Part shown: one piece after another, positions 34,594-43,514 of the stretch
Numbering within the stretch: the first letter of the stretch is position 1
Layout of the letters: each line of letters begins with the position of its first letter
Assembly (NCBI RefSeq): GCF_044762745.1
Contig: NZ_JBIWEX010000004.1
Coordinates: forward strand, 161,178-225,177
Reading direction: 5' to 3'
DNA: 64,000 nt
From: Psychrobacillus sp044762745
GTDB lineage: Bacteria; Bacillota; Bacilli; Bacillales_A; Planococcaceae
Program-made: the position numbers and the translations under genes
Notes under the pieces: generated by a model
Seen by the model: only the letters and a program-made list of their open reading frames with translations
Database searches by the model: none
What the model was told of the DNA's origin: nothing

Positions 34594-37011
34594 TTATTTC
34601 TCTAGTTTCACTCTTTGTAATCGTAAAGCATTCAATACAACAGACACAGAACTAAATGCCATTGCAGCACCAGCTACCCACGGAGCTAATAGTCCTACTG
34701 CTGCAATCGGGATACCTAGCGCGTTATACGCAAAAGCCCAAAAAAGATTTTGCTTAATATTTCGCATTGTTTTATGACTCATAATGATTGCATCCGCAAT
34801 ACTATTCAAGTCTCCACGAATCAACGTAATATCCGCTGCTTCCATTGCGACATCTGTGCCTGTTCCAATTGCCATACCGATATCAGCGACTGCAAGCGCA
34901 GGTGCGTCATTAATACCATCTCCGACCATTGCCACCTTCTTACCAGAAGCCTGAAGCTTTTTAACCTCATCCGATTTCCCTTCTGGAAGAACTTCTGCTA
35001 TAACATGGTCGATTCCAACTTCTTTACCGATTGCCGTTGCAGTACGATCATTATCCCCCGTCATCATAATGACATCGATATTCATTTCTTTTAATCGTTT
35101 AATTGCTTTTTTGGATGTTTCCTTTATCGTATCTGCTACTGCAAGGAGTCCCGCATATTCCCCATCGATACTTGCTAACATGGCCGTTTTCCCATTCGCT
35201 TCTAACGCTTCCATCACTGGTAGGATATTAGAAATGTTAATATTGTGTTGATTCATCAGCCTTCTAGTTCCGACAAGAACATCCTTTTGATCAACGATTG
35301 TTTTAACCCCATAACCCGGGACCGCTTCAAAGTGTTGTACTTCACGAAGGGATATCCCCTTATTTTGAATTCCTTGTACAATTGCTTCCGCAAGTGGATG
35401 TTCCGATTGTTTTTCCGCTGCTCCAATGAGTGAGAGGAATTCCTCTTCCTTTACACCTTGAGCAACAATAACATCCGTCAATTCTGGCTTACCATTTGTA
35501 ACGGTTCCTGTTTTATCCACAATGACCGTATCAATATGGTGGGTCGTCTCCAAATGTTCGCCACCTTTAAACAAGATACCGAACTCTGCGGAACGACCAG
35601 ATCCAGCCATTATAGAAGTGGGTGTAGCAAGTCCTAATGCACAAGGACAAGCGATAACAAGCACTGCAATCAATGCTTCTAGTGCCGGTGTAAATTCTCC
35701 TGGATTTACCCAAATGATCCAAACAAAAAAGGTGATAACCGCAATACCAATGACAATCGGTACAAAAACACCAGAGATTTTGTCGGCCATTCTTTGAATA
35801 GGTGCTTTAGAGCCTTGTGCCTCTTCTACCACTTTAATAATTTGCGCGAGAGAAGTATTTTTTCCAACTTTTGTTGCTTTCATTTTTAGAAAGCCATTTT
35901 GATTGATTGTGGAACCAAAAACGAAATCTTCCATTGTTTTTTCTACTGGGATACTTTCTCCTGTTAGCATCGATTCATCGACACTCGTGTACCCTTCTAC
36001 TACTTCTCCGTCCACTGGAATTTTTTCACCTGGTTTTACTAAAATCGTATCTCCCGTAATTACTTCTTCTATGGGAATTTCTATTTCGGCATCATTTCTA
36101 ACAACTAACGCAGTTTTCGCTTGAAGCCCCATAAGTTTTTTGATCGCTGCTGAAGAACGACCTTTTGCTTTCGCCTCAAAAAGTTTTCCCAAAATAATAA
36201 GGGTGATTAAAACGCTGCTAGTTTCAAAATACAGTTGCGCTGGATGATGCTCACCTATAGTAACGATTACTTGATATACACTATAAAAATAAGCAGCGGA
36301 TGTTCCCATTACGACGAGGACATCCATATTAGCGCTACCATTTCGAAGCGCTTTATAAGCACTCACATAAAACTGTCCACCAATGATAAATTGAACTGGG
36401 GTCGAAAGCACCATTTGCACCCATGGGTTCATGAGTATTTCTGGCATATAAATAAATGAAGTAAACGAAAAATGACCAACCATTGTCCACAATAATGGAA
36501 CCGATAAAATTGCGGCGATGATAAATTTTCTTTTTTGCTTTTGTATGACTAGCTCACGGTAATCCATCGTATCATTTTCGTTATTTTTGTTGTGTGCCCC
36601 GTAACCTAATTTCTCAACCTTCTCGATAATATCTCCAACGGAAACTTGAGAAGGATTATATTCTACAGTTGCATTTTCAAGTGCTAAATTGACATATGCA
36701 ATGGTTACGCCTTCCATTTTGTTAAGACCTTTTTCAATTCTCGTTGCACATGCCGCACAAGTCATCCCCGTAACGGCAAACTCTTTTTTCTCTTTCGCAA
36801 CCCCATACCCAAGATCTTGAATTTTCTTTTCAAAGTCTTGTTCACTCAACTTTTCAGGATTGTATTTGATTAAAGACTTTTCAAGAGCCAGGTTCACATT
36901 TGCTTCTTCTACACCATCCATTTTAGTTAATCCTTTTTCTATTCTTGTTGCACAGGCCGCGCAAGTCATTCCTTTAATTTGGAGACTTGTTTCTTTAAGC
37001 TCATTGCTCAT
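34594..37011 (-). CDS. copA: copper-exporting P-type ATPase
   Basis: P1B-type Cu(I) exporter, 805 aa. Two N-terminal heavy-metal-binding domains, each with GMTCAAC (about residues 14-20 and 81-87); transmembrane CPC motif in VIACPCALGLATP; phosphorylation site DKTGT; nucleotide-binding SEHPLAEAI and hinge GDGINDAPAL. Eight membrane helices are expected. It exports Cu(I) from the cytoplasm. It is the third gene of csoR-copZ-copA, but a terminator (37056-37088) and a CsoR-type operator/promoter separate it from copZ. Confidence 0.97.
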   Translation of the reverse strand: MSNELKETSLQIKGMTCAACATRIEKGLTKMDGVEEANVNLALEKSLIKYNPEKLSEQDFEKKIQDLGYGVAKEKKEFAVTGMTCAACATRIEKGLNKMEGVTIAYVNLALENATVEYNPSQVSVGDIIEKVEKLGYGAHNKNNENDTMDYRELVIQKQKRKFIIAAILSVPLLWTMVGHFSFTSFIYMPEILMNPWVQMVLSTPVQFIIGGQFYVSAYKALRNGSANMDVLVVMGTSAAYFYSVYQVIVTIGEHHPAQLYFETSSVLITLIILGKLFEAKAKGRSSAAIKKLMGLQAKTALVVRNDAEIEIPIEEVITGDTILVKPGEKIPVDGEVVEGYTSVDESMLTGESIPVEKTMEDFVFGSTINQNGFLKMKATKVGKNTSLAQIIKVVEEAQGSKAPIQRMADKISGVFVPIVIGIAVITFFVWIIWVNPGEFTPALEALIAVLVIACPCALGLATPTSIMAGSGRSAEFGILFKGGEHLETTHHIDTVIVDKTGTVTNGKPELTDVIVAQGVKEEEFLSLIGAAEKQSEHPLAEAIVQGIQNKGISLREVQHFEAVPGYGVKTIVDQKDVLVGTRRLMNQHNINISNILPVMEALEANGKTAMLASIDGEYAGLLAVADTIKETSKKAIKRLKEMNIDVIMMTGDNDRTATAIGKEVGIDHVIAEVLPEGKSDEVKKLQASGKKVAMVGDGINDAPALAVADIGMAIGTGTDVAMEAADITLIRGDLNSIADAIIMSHKTMRNIKQNLFWAFAYNALGIPIAAVGLLAPWVAGAAMAFSSVSVVLNALRLQRVKLEK

Positions 37012-37032
37012 TTAATTTTCACCTCTTTTTAT

Positions 37033-37049
37033 ATACCATTAGGGGGTAT
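37033..37049. promoter_or_regulatory. CsoR-type operator before copA
   Basis: ATACCATTAGGGGGTAT: an imperfect palindrome of ATACC and GGGTAT, similar to CsoR boxes (TACCC...GGGTA). It lies 22 bases before the copA start and between a TTCAAC-like -35 and a TATATA -10 on the minus strand. Confidence 0.75.
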
Positions 37050-37055
37050 CTAAAG

Positions 37056-37088
37056 TTGAAAGAAAGAGAGTGCTAAAACAGCACTCTT
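37056..37088 (-). terminator. terminator between copZ and copA
   Basis: AAGAGTGC/GCACTCTC hairpin with a TTTCTTTC 3' side on the minus strand, so read-through from csoR-copZ into copA is limited and copA has its own promoter. Confidence 0.65.
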
Positions 37089-37094
37089 ACTGAC

Positions 37095-37301
37095 TTATTT
37101 TACATCGTATCCTTGATCATCAATTGTTTCTTTAATCTCAGCTAGTGTTACTTTTTCGTTATCAAATGAAACATCCACTTTTCCTGCATCTAAATGAACT
37201 TTTACTTGTTCTACACCTTTTAATTTTCCTACACTACCTTCAACAGAACTTACACAGTGACCACAAGACATTCCTTGTACATTCAATGTTATATTTTCCA
37301 T
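37095..37301 (-). CDS. copZ: copper chaperone
   Basis: 68 aa from an ATG at 37301 (AGGAG upstream). The metal-binding site GMSCGHCVSSV is at residues 10-20 and the fold is the ferredoxin-like HMA type. It delivers Cu(I) to CopA or CsoR. Located between csoR and copA. Confidence 0.94.
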   Translation of the reverse strand: MENITLNVQGMSCGHCVSSVEGSVGKLKGVEQVKVHLDAGKVDVSFDNEKVTLAEIKETIDDQGYDVK

Positions 37302-37318
37302 TTCGATCATTACTCCTT

Positions 37319-37645
37319 TTATTTTCTCATTAATTTTTGTATCGTAACTAATAATTCATCCAGTACTTCATCGTCGCCTTCAGCTAATCTATCTACTACA
37401 CAGCCTTTCAAATGTCCTTGTAAAAGAACTTTTGCCACACTATTCAAAGCAGATTGAGTTGCGGAAAGTTGGGTAATTATATCATCACAATAGACGTCTT
37501 TATCTACCATTCCTTTGATACCACGAATTTGGCCTTCTATGCGGTTTAAGCGATTCGTTAAATCTTTTTTTACAAATTCAGGGTGATGACTTTTTCGACA
37601 AGACATGTCAGATGCGATAGTATGTTCTTCACTTATATTATCCAA
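37319..37645 (-). CDS. csoR: copper-sensing transcriptional repressor
   Basis: CsoR/RcnR family repressor, 108 aa, starting at a TTG at 37645 with GGAGG eight bases upstream. The four-helix core is recognisable by NRLNRIEGQIRGIKGMVD; the Cu(I) ligands C-H-C are in DVYCDD (about residue 52) and LQGHLKGC. It represses the cop genes until copper binds. A palindromic operator lies within its own promoter, so autorepression is expected. Confidence 0.95.
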   Translation of the reverse strand: MDNISEEHTIASDMSCRKSHHPEFVKKDLTNRLNRIEGQIRGIKGMVDKDVYCDDIITQLSATQSALNSVAKVLLQGHLKGCVVDRLAEGDDEVLDELLVTIQKLMRK

Positions 37646-37676
37646 ACGTCCAACCTCCTATCTATTTCAGCATACA

Positions 37677-37693
37677 ATACCCTCAAGGGGTAT
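37677..37693. promoter_or_regulatory. CsoR operator in the csoR promoter
   Basis: ATACCCTCAAGGGGTAT: near-perfect palindrome (ATACCC/GGGTAT) of CsoR type. On the minus strand it lies in the 18-base spacer between -35 TTTACA and -10 TATGCT, a standard repressor position. Confidence 0.85.
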
Positions 37694-37713
37694 GTAAAGT
37701 AAAAAGATTTTGT

Positions 37714-38958
37714 TTATTTTTTTTCATGATCATCCAAAAAGTCTTTACTAAAACTCGTTTTAGATTCTAACGAAGGTTTCTTTTTAACTTTTATTCCCCG
37801 TTTAATCGTATCTTTTCCAAACTTAGTTTGTATTTGTTCAACAAGTTTTAAAATAGGTTCTTCTTTTGCATGCTTTTCAAAATTAAATATAGATAGCTGC
37901 TCTACGGATTCCCCTTTATCGTACACATTGTTCACTGTAACACCGAGTAATCGGATTGGTTCTTCTTTCCACGTTGCATGGAACAATTTTGTCGCAAGCT
38001 GATATATTTCTTTTTCTTCAAAAAGTCGATTCGTCACTGTTTTGCTTCGTGTTTTATTTTTCCAATTAGCGTCCCGAATATGAATTGTAATTGATCGACC
38101 AGCCAAATTTTTAGACTCTAGTCGAGCAGCGACTTTTTTCGAAAGTAGGCTTAATACTTTTTCAATTTCCTCCACATCTGTTACATCATAAGGAAGTGTT
38201 GTAGAGTTTCCAACACTTTTTGTATCGAAAACAGATTCAGGGTCGACTGCCCGATTGTCGATGCCATTTGCACGCTCGGAAAGTCGCATTCCTACTTTCC
38301 CCAGTTTCTCTTTTAGAAGACCAGGAGCGGCATTTGCCAAGTCTCCAATCGTATGTATACCAAATTCTGCAAACTTTTTGGACGTGCTTTCTCCGACACC
38401 GTGCATTTCGATAACAGGAAGTGGCCAAAGCTTTTCCGCCACTTCTCGTTTACGTAAAACCGTAATACCCATTGGTTTTTTCATATTCGATGCGGTCTTC
38501 GCTAAAAATTTATTTGGAGCTATTCCGATCGAACTCGGCAAATCCAGTTCCCGAATAATTCGCTGCTGAATAGATTGAGCAAAAGCGACCGCATCTTGTC
38601 CCATCTCCACGTCACTCACGTCCATATATCCTTCGTCAATGGACACCGGCTCTACAAGTGGCGTATAAGAACGCAATATATCAAACATCGCTTTCGATGC
38701 AGCACGGTATCGCTCAAAATTCGGTGGGATTAATATTAGCTCCGGACATTTTCGCTTCGCTTCCCACACAGACATGGTCGTATACACACCTTTTGCGCGA
38801 GCCTCGTAGGAACAGGTGACTAGAATTCCCCGTCTTTGTTTCGGATCCCCGGCAACTGCAATCGCTTTTCCTTTCAGTGAAGGATCGTGCGCTTGCTCGA
38901 CAGAAGCATAAAAGCTATTCATATCTAGATGAAATATAATCCTTGCCTTACGCTGCAC
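37714..38958 (-). CDS. dinB: DNA polymerase IV (Y-family)
   Basis: About 414 aa. DMNSFYASVEQ (first metal aspartate), LPSSIGIAPNKFLAKTASNM and SIDEGYMDV (catalytic Asp-Glu) identify a Y-family polymerase; the little-finger domain follows. I chose the GTG at 38958 with GGAGG eight bases upstream; an ATG five codons earlier lies within the ribosome site. Homologue of B. subtilis PolY1 (yqjH). Expected to perform error-prone translesion synthesis. Confidence 0.95.
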   Translation of the reverse strand: MQRKARIIFHLDMNSFYASVEQAHDPSLKGKAIAVAGDPKQRRGILVTCSYEARAKGVYTTMSVWEAKRKCPELILIPPNFERYRAASKAMFDILRSYTPLVEPVSIDEGYMDVSDVEMGQDAVAFAQSIQQRIIRELDLPSSIGIAPNKFLAKTASNMKKPMGITVLRKREVAEKLWPLPVIEMHGVGESTSKKFAEFGIHTIGDLANAAPGLLKEKLGKVGMRLSERANGIDNRAVDPESVFDTKSVGNSTTLPYDVTDVEEIEKVLSLLSKKVAARLESKNLAGRSITIHIRDANWKNKTRSKTVTNRLFEEKEIYQLATKLFHATWKEEPIRLLGVTVNNVYDKGESVEQLSIFNFEKHAKEEPILKLVEQIQTKFGKDTIKRGIKVKKKPSLESKTSFSKDFLDDHEKK

Positions 38959-39065
38959 GTACCTCACCTCCACTTTGTGTTATTCTATTATAGCAATTTT
39001 GGCGACATTTAAGCTATAAACGGATAGACCGTTCCGCTCGAATCTTACATAAATTGCATTTACTA

Positions 39066-39077
39066 ACTTACGTAAGT
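39066..39077. promoter_or_regulatory. 12-bp palindrome ACTTACGTAAGT
   Basis: A perfect palindrome just before the 21-bp repeat block, similar to the one at 30023-30039. It could be a binding site, but no gene start lies close by (dinB start is about 110 bases away). Confidence 0.3.
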
Positions 39078-39082
39078 CAATT

Positions 39083-39172
39083 GGTTGCTCTAGTTAACTG
39101 TTTGGTTGCTTTTACTTCTAATCGGTTGCTCTCGACGATTAGCTAGTTGCTTTCGCTACAGAACTAGTTGCC
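39083..39172. repeat. five degenerate 20-21-bp phased repeats
   Basis: A GGTTGCT-type core recurs at 39083, 39104, 39124, 39145 and 39166 (steps of 21, 20, 21 and 21 bases), with variable sequence between cores. The spacing equals two DNA helical turns. The block lies between dinB and the CheW gene. The cores vary (GGTTGCT, AGTTGCT, AGTTGCC) and the linkers are not conserved, unlike CRISPR repeats. Confidence 0.75.
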
Positions 39173-39215
39173 CTTTCCCTATTTTTCACAAATTCTGCGT
39201 ATAAAAAAAAGATAG

Positions 39216-39704
39216 CTATAATAAGCTACCTAATTCTTCCTTCTTCACATTTTCTAAATACGATTGAATATCTTTAATTCCTTCTAATGAGCGAACTAAA
39301 ATGGATGGATCGACAATTGTAATCATGCGGTTTTCTAAGTTTGCGACTGCAGTAAAATATTGCGTCTTTGTATAATTTACTAATCCTATTTGCTTTAAGT
39401 CTTCCGAAGCGATATCAAGAATTTCTTTTGCTTCCTTCACTAGAATTCCAATAGACATATCTTGTGTATGCATCGTCACGACACGAGCGTTCTCGAATTT
39501 TACCCCACTACGATGATATAAGATTTCTTCAAAATCGATAATAGGGACAAGTTCACCACGGATTTTCATTAATCCGATTAAGTAATTCGGTAAATGCGGG
39601 ATCGGATTCACTTGTTCTAATTTTTCGATCGATACGACATGTTCAATCGGAACTGCATAATCTTCGTCTCCACATTGAAAGACAACTACTTTTTCACTAG
39701 ACAA
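39216..39704 (-). CDS. chemotaxis CheW-like coupling protein
   Basis: CheW domain protein of 162 aa: VVFQCGDEDYAVPIEHVVSI, GLMKIRGELVPIIDFEEIL and ANLENRMITIVDPSILV. In chemotaxis CheW links receptors to the CheA kinase. It starts at a TTG at 39704 with AGGAGGTG upstream. It lies alone between dinB and the M20 peptidase, not in a che operon, so its partner is not visible here. The last residues (YLENVKKEELGSLL) are a short helical tail. Confidence 0.85.
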   Translation of the reverse strand: MSSEKVVVFQCGDEDYAVPIEHVVSIEKLEQVNPIPHLPNYLIGLMKIRGELVPIIDFEEILYHRSGVKFENARVVTMHTQDMSIGILVKEAKEILDIASEDLKQIGLVNYTKTQYFTAVANLENRMITIVDPSILVRSLEGIKDIQSYLENVKKEELGSLL

Positions 39705-39725
39705 TGAAAGGCACCTCCTGTGTAA

Positions 39726-40838
39726 TTATTCTGCTGCTACTTGTACGATCTCCACAAGAAGATCAGCCAATTTTTCTAGCTCTTTTACCGGCATACGTTC
39801 ATTTGTCGTATGAATTTCTTCATAACCTACAGATAATATAACTGTTGGGACACCAAATCCTGCAAATACATTTGCATCACTACCTCCGCCGCTTCTTTTT
39901 ATATCGGCAGTACGGCCAATTTTTTCAACCGCTTTTTTTGCTACTTGTACGACTTCGTGATCTTCTTCAAAATGGAAGCCGGGATACATTAATTCTGTTA
40001 CCGTATTTGCCGTACCACCTAGTTTTTCCGCGGTTTCTGCGAAGGTTGCTACCATATGCGCCACTTGAGCCTCTAATTTTTCTTGATTTATCGAACGTGC
40101 TTCCGATAAAATATGCACTTCATCGCATACGATATTCGTTGCTTGTCCACCTTCAAAGCGTCCAATATTTGCTGTAGTTTCTGAGTCGATTCGACCTAGC
40201 TTCATCGCAGAAATTGCTTTAGATGCTAATGTAATAGCAGAAATACCTTTTTCAGGTGCTACTCCTGCATGGGCTGTTTTTCCAGTAATGGTTGTCCACA
40301 GTTTGGACTGGAACGGAGCTGCAGTAACGATCCCACCAACTGGACCATCACTATCAATCGCATAGCCGTATTTAGCCGTAAGTAGCGTAGGATCCATTTC
40401 TTTCGCACCCACTAATCCACTTTCTTCCCCAACCGTAATCACGACTTGGATATCACCGTGCGGGAGCTTCTGCTCGTTCAAACGACGAATGGCTTCGAAT
40501 AACGCAGCAATACCTGCTTTATCATCTGCTCCTAAAATAGTCGTTCCGTCCGAATATATATAGCCATCCTCTTTAAGTATTGGTTGGATTCCTTTACCAG
40601 GAACAACTGTATCCATATGAACAGTGAAATAAATCGCATCTGTATCTGCTTTAGTTCCTTTTAAAGTTGCGATTAAATTACCTGCACCATGTCCAGTTCG
40701 TTCTGCAGAATCGTCTTCGATTACAGAAAAACCTAATTGCTCTAATTTATTTTTTAAAATCGGTGCGATTACTTCCTCATGTTTTGTTTCGGAATCTATT
40801 TTTACTAATTCAAAAAATTCTTCTATTAAACGGTTCAT
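39726..40838 (-). CDS. M20 family peptidase, PepT-like (YqjE-like)
   Basis: Zinc-dependent peptidase of 370 aa resembling tripeptidase T. Metal-binding motifs are TVHMDTVVPG and ILGADDKAGIAALFEAI, followed by ITVGEESGLVGAKE with the catalytic Glu. The dimerisation domain contains TAHAGVAPEKGI. It corresponds to B. subtilis YqjE, next to yqjD and yqjC as here. Preceded by the stop of the carboxylase gene on the same strand with a 14-base gap. Confidence 0.9.
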   Translation of the reverse strand: MNRLIEEFFELVKIDSETKHEEVIAPILKNKLEQLGFSVIEDDSAERTGHGAGNLIATLKGTKADTDAIYFTVHMDTVVPGKGIQPILKEDGYIYSDGTTILGADDKAGIAALFEAIRRLNEQKLPHGDIQVVITVGEESGLVGAKEMDPTLLTAKYGYAIDSDGPVGGIVTAAPFQSKLWTTITGKTAHAGVAPEKGISAITLASKAISAMKLGRIDSETTANIGRFEGGQATNIVCDEVHILSEARSINQEKLEAQVAHMVATFAETAEKLGGTANTVTELMYPGFHFEEDHEVVQVAKKAVEKIGRTADIKRSGGGSDANVFAGFGVPTVILSVGYEEIHTTNERMPVKELEKLADLLVEIVQVAAE

Positions 40839-40852
40839 GTTGTTAGACTCCT

Positions 40853-42400
40853 TTATAATGGAATATTTCCATGTTTTTTATTTGGTCTTGCTTCTTTCTT
40901 ATTTCGCATCATATCTAATGCTTGTATTAACTTAATACGTGTTTCACGAGGATCGATTACATCATCTACCATCCCCATGGAAGCTGCTACATAAGGGTTT
41001 GCAAATTTTTCACGGTATTCTTCGATTTTCTCTGCTCGCATTTTTTCAGGATTGTCGCTATTTGCAATTTCTCGTGCAAAAATAATATTCGCAGCACCTT
41101 GAGGTCCCATAACGGCAATTTCCGCATTTGGCCATGCGAACACAACATCCGCTCCAATTGATTTCGAATTCAGTGCTACATATGCACCACCGTATGCTTT
41201 TCGTAAAATAACCGTCATTTTCGGAACTGTTGCTTCTGAATAGGCAAATAAAATCTTCGCTCCGTGACGAATTATTCCGCCATGCTCTTGCTTAATACCT
41301 GGGAAGAAGCCCGTAACATCTTCGAATGTAATGATCGGAATATTGAAGGCATCACAAAAACGAATAAAACGAGCTGCTTTATCACTTGAGTCAATATCGA
41401 GTCCTCCGGCCATCACTTTTGGCTGATTACAAACGAGCCCAACGACTTCTCCTTTAATACGCGCTAAACCAATGACAATATTTTTAGCAAATTCTTTTTG
41501 TACTTCTAGAAAAGAATCCGCATCTACTACTTGCTCAATCACTTTGCGAATATCGTACGGTCGAACGGCTTCAAATGGAACGATATCTGCTAATTCTGGA
41601 CGGTCATCATTTTCCGGTGCCACATCCGCAATTGCAGGTTTCTCTTCGAAGTTTTGAGGTAAATAGCTCAGAAGTAAACGCACACTTTCTAACACATTTT
41701 CCTCCGTTTTGCCACGGAAATGGGCATTTCCACTAATCGTGTTATGTACTTTTGACCCACCTAAGTCTTCCGCGGAAATTTTTTCACCAGTTACTGTTTC
41801 AATTACTTTCGGTCCTGTGATAAACATTTGACTTGTCTCATCTGTCATAAAAACGAAATCCGTAATAGCAGGCGAATAAACAGCGCCACCAGCACAAGGT
41901 CCCAAAATAACTGATATTTGTGGAATAACACCTGAGTATATCGCATTGCGATAAAAAATTTGTCCGTATCCATCAAGCGATACTACACCTTCTTGAATAC
42001 GAGCACCGCCTGAATCATTTAGCCCGATAAATGGTGCACCATTTTTCGCAGCTAAATCCATTACATTCGCTATTTTCAACGCATGCATTTCTCCCAGTGC
42101 ACCACCAAATACGGTAAAATCCTGTGAAAATAAATAAATAGGTCGACCATTTACTTTCCCATACCCGGTTACTACCCCGTCACCAGGTCCTTCTTGCTTG
42201 TCCATCCCAAAGTCTACCGTACGATGCTGGATAAACGGATTTAACTCTACAAAAGAATCCTTATCTACGAGCAATTCTATCCGCTCTCGTGCAGTCAGTT
42301 TCCCTTTTTCATGTTGCTTTTCGATGCGCTCGTCTCCACCACCTAATTCGATTTTGCGCTTACGATCATATAAATCATTGATTTTTTCATAAATATCCAT
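40853..42400 (-). CDS. acyl-CoA carboxylase beta subunit (YqjD/propionyl-CoA carboxylase type)
   Basis: Carboxyltransferase of about 515 aa (ATG at 42400). GGARIQEGVVSLDGYGQIF and GPCAGGAVYSPAITDFVF are the acyl-CoA oxyanion segments, with VTGFFPGIKQEHGGIIRHGA and AYGGAYVALNSKSIGADVV at the C-terminus. It transfers the carboxyl group from biotin to propionyl-CoA (or another acyl-CoA). No biotin carboxylase/biotin carrier subunit is in the window; it must be encoded elsewhere. It follows the epimerase by four bases, so both are translated together. Confidence 0.9.
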   Translation of the reverse strand: MDIYEKINDLYDRKRKIELGGGDERIEKQHEKGKLTARERIELLVDKDSFVELNPFIQHRTVDFGMDKQEGPGDGVVTGYGKVNGRPIYLFSQDFTVFGGALGEMHALKIANVMDLAAKNGAPFIGLNDSGGARIQEGVVSLDGYGQIFYRNAIYSGVIPQISVILGPCAGGAVYSPAITDFVFMTDETSQMFITGPKVIETVTGEKISAEDLGGSKVHNTISGNAHFRGKTEENVLESVRLLLSYLPQNFEEKPAIADVAPENDDRPELADIVPFEAVRPYDIRKVIEQVVDADSFLEVQKEFAKNIVIGLARIKGEVVGLVCNQPKVMAGGLDIDSSDKAARFIRFCDAFNIPIITFEDVTGFFPGIKQEHGGIIRHGAKILFAYSEATVPKMTVILRKAYGGAYVALNSKSIGADVVFAWPNAEIAVMGPQGAANIIFAREIANSDNPEKMRAEKIEEYREKFANPYVAASMGMVDDVIDPRETRIKLIQALDMMRNKKEARPNKKHGNIPL

Positions 42401-42404
42401 TTGT

Positions 42405-42815
42405 TTACTTCGCTCCCCCTGTTTTATCACAAAGCTCATATAAAACGCCGCCTGATGATTTTGGATGAATGAATGCGACTTGCGCACCACCCGCTCCAAC
42501 TTTTGGCGTTTCTTGAATGAGCCTTACCCCTTTTTCTTTCAGCTCATTTAAACGTTCTTGAATATTTGTTACACCAAAGGCAACATGATGTATGCCTTCT
42601 CCTTTTTTCTCAATGAAAGAATAAACCGCACTAGTTTCGTCGATGGGCTGGAGTAATTCCAGTTTTACATTGCCACTATCGATAAAAGCAACTCGCACTT
42701 TTTCAGAAAGAACTTCTTCAATATGTATAAGTTTCAAACCTAGTGTTTCCGTGTAATATGGAAGTGAATCTTCTATATTTTTCACAGCAATCCCAATATG
42801 ATCAACTTTTTCCAT
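42405..42815 (-). CDS. mce: methylmalonyl-CoA epimerase
   Basis: 136 aa, a vicinal-oxygen-chelate fold protein: KVDHIGIAVKNIEDSLPYYT with the metal His, GIHHVAFGVTNI and AFIHPKSSGGVLYELCD with the second His and Glu. It interconverts the (2S) and (2R) forms of methylmalonyl-CoA between the carboxylase and the mutase (51.4-55.2 kb). Corresponds to B. subtilis YqjC. The start has AGGGGTGTGCAACA upstream. Confidence 0.92.
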   Translation of the reverse strand: MEKVDHIGIAVKNIEDSLPYYTETLGLKLIHIEEVLSEKVRVAFIDSGNVKLELLQPIDETSAVYSFIEKKGEGIHHVAFGVTNIQERLNELKEKGVRLIQETPKVGAGGAQVAFIHPKSSGGVLYELCDKTGGAK

Positions 42816-42942
42816 TGTTGCACACCCCTTAGTGTTTGACTATTCTCTATTCTATTGTACAGATTTCAAAAATAAATGGCTACCTCTTGTGATTTTTTTC
42901 GTTTTTGTTAAAATAGTAGTACATGCTAAAGGAGAGAATTTC

Positions 42943-43038
42943 ATGGGCAATCAAAAATTCCGTAAAATTGTTGTTTATTTAATGATTTTAATAATGGTTA
43001 TGTCTACCTTATTATTTGGGTTAAGCTTCGTACTGTAA
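42943..43038 (+). CDS. prli42: stressosome-associated protein Prli42
   Basis: 31-aa protein (MGNQKFRKIVVYLMILIMVM, then STLLFGLSFVL) from an ATG with AAAGGAGAG upstream. The layout, a short basic start then one hydrophobic helix ending FVL, matches Prli42, a small membrane protein that anchors the stressosome to the membrane. A terminator follows the stop. Too small to be found by length-filtered gene callers. Confidence 0.8.
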   Translation: MGNQKFRKIVVYLMILIMVMSTLLFGLSFVL

Positions 43039-43046
43039 TAATGAAT

Positions 43047-43084
43047 AAAAACAGCGGAAGCATACAAGTGCTTTCGCTGTTTCT
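43047..43084. terminator. terminator after Prli42
   Basis: AAACAGCGGAAGCA/TGCTTTCGCTGTTT hairpin. A very similar hairpin closes the brxB gene at 49.8 kb. Confidence 0.8.
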
Positions 43085-43310
43085 AAATACTTACTACGCT
43101 AAAGACCAGTGTTATAAACAGATGCTTGAAAAATTTAATCTTACCAGGTAGCTTCTCCAGTAATTCTTTTGATTTTGACAAAAAGTTTCCGTCCAGCTCT
43201 AAAGCTGAAATTTTACTAGTTGGTAAACTCAAGTCTAATTTTTCCGTAAAAAATCCAAGGCTGCTACCGACTTCTAACACTTTTATCCCGTCTTAAAAAG
43301 CCATATTTAC
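43083..43310 (-). pseudogene. SAM-dependent methyltransferase fragment
   Basis: The frame reads DGIKVLEVGSSLGFFTEKLD then LPTSKISALELDGNFLSKSK, i.e. a class I methyltransferase motif I (EVGSSLG) and motif II (ALELD), ending with a hydrophobic tail LFITLVFSVVSI at a stop. The N-terminal start is broken by a stop (MAF, stop) and the catalytic C-terminal half is absent. A truncated remnant. Confidence 0.55.
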
Positions 43311-43514
43311 TCCTATATGATGGAAATAAGCCTCATTTTTTTACCTTTAAAACAGAAAGTGTCACGTTACTAAAAACTTTAGATCTTTCATAATAAAAAA
43401 GACCACTTATGGTATTTTTTTTAGTACTTCATCAATTAACCTGTAGTGTTGGTTCATTAAGAAGAATGAGTTACCTAAGCAACCCACCATTAAATATATT
43501 TCTTGAATATATAC

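Noticed and set aside
39083..39172. CRISPR array
   Set aside because: Cores are only 7 bases, step is 20-21, linkers are not spacers of uniform type, and no cas genes are present.
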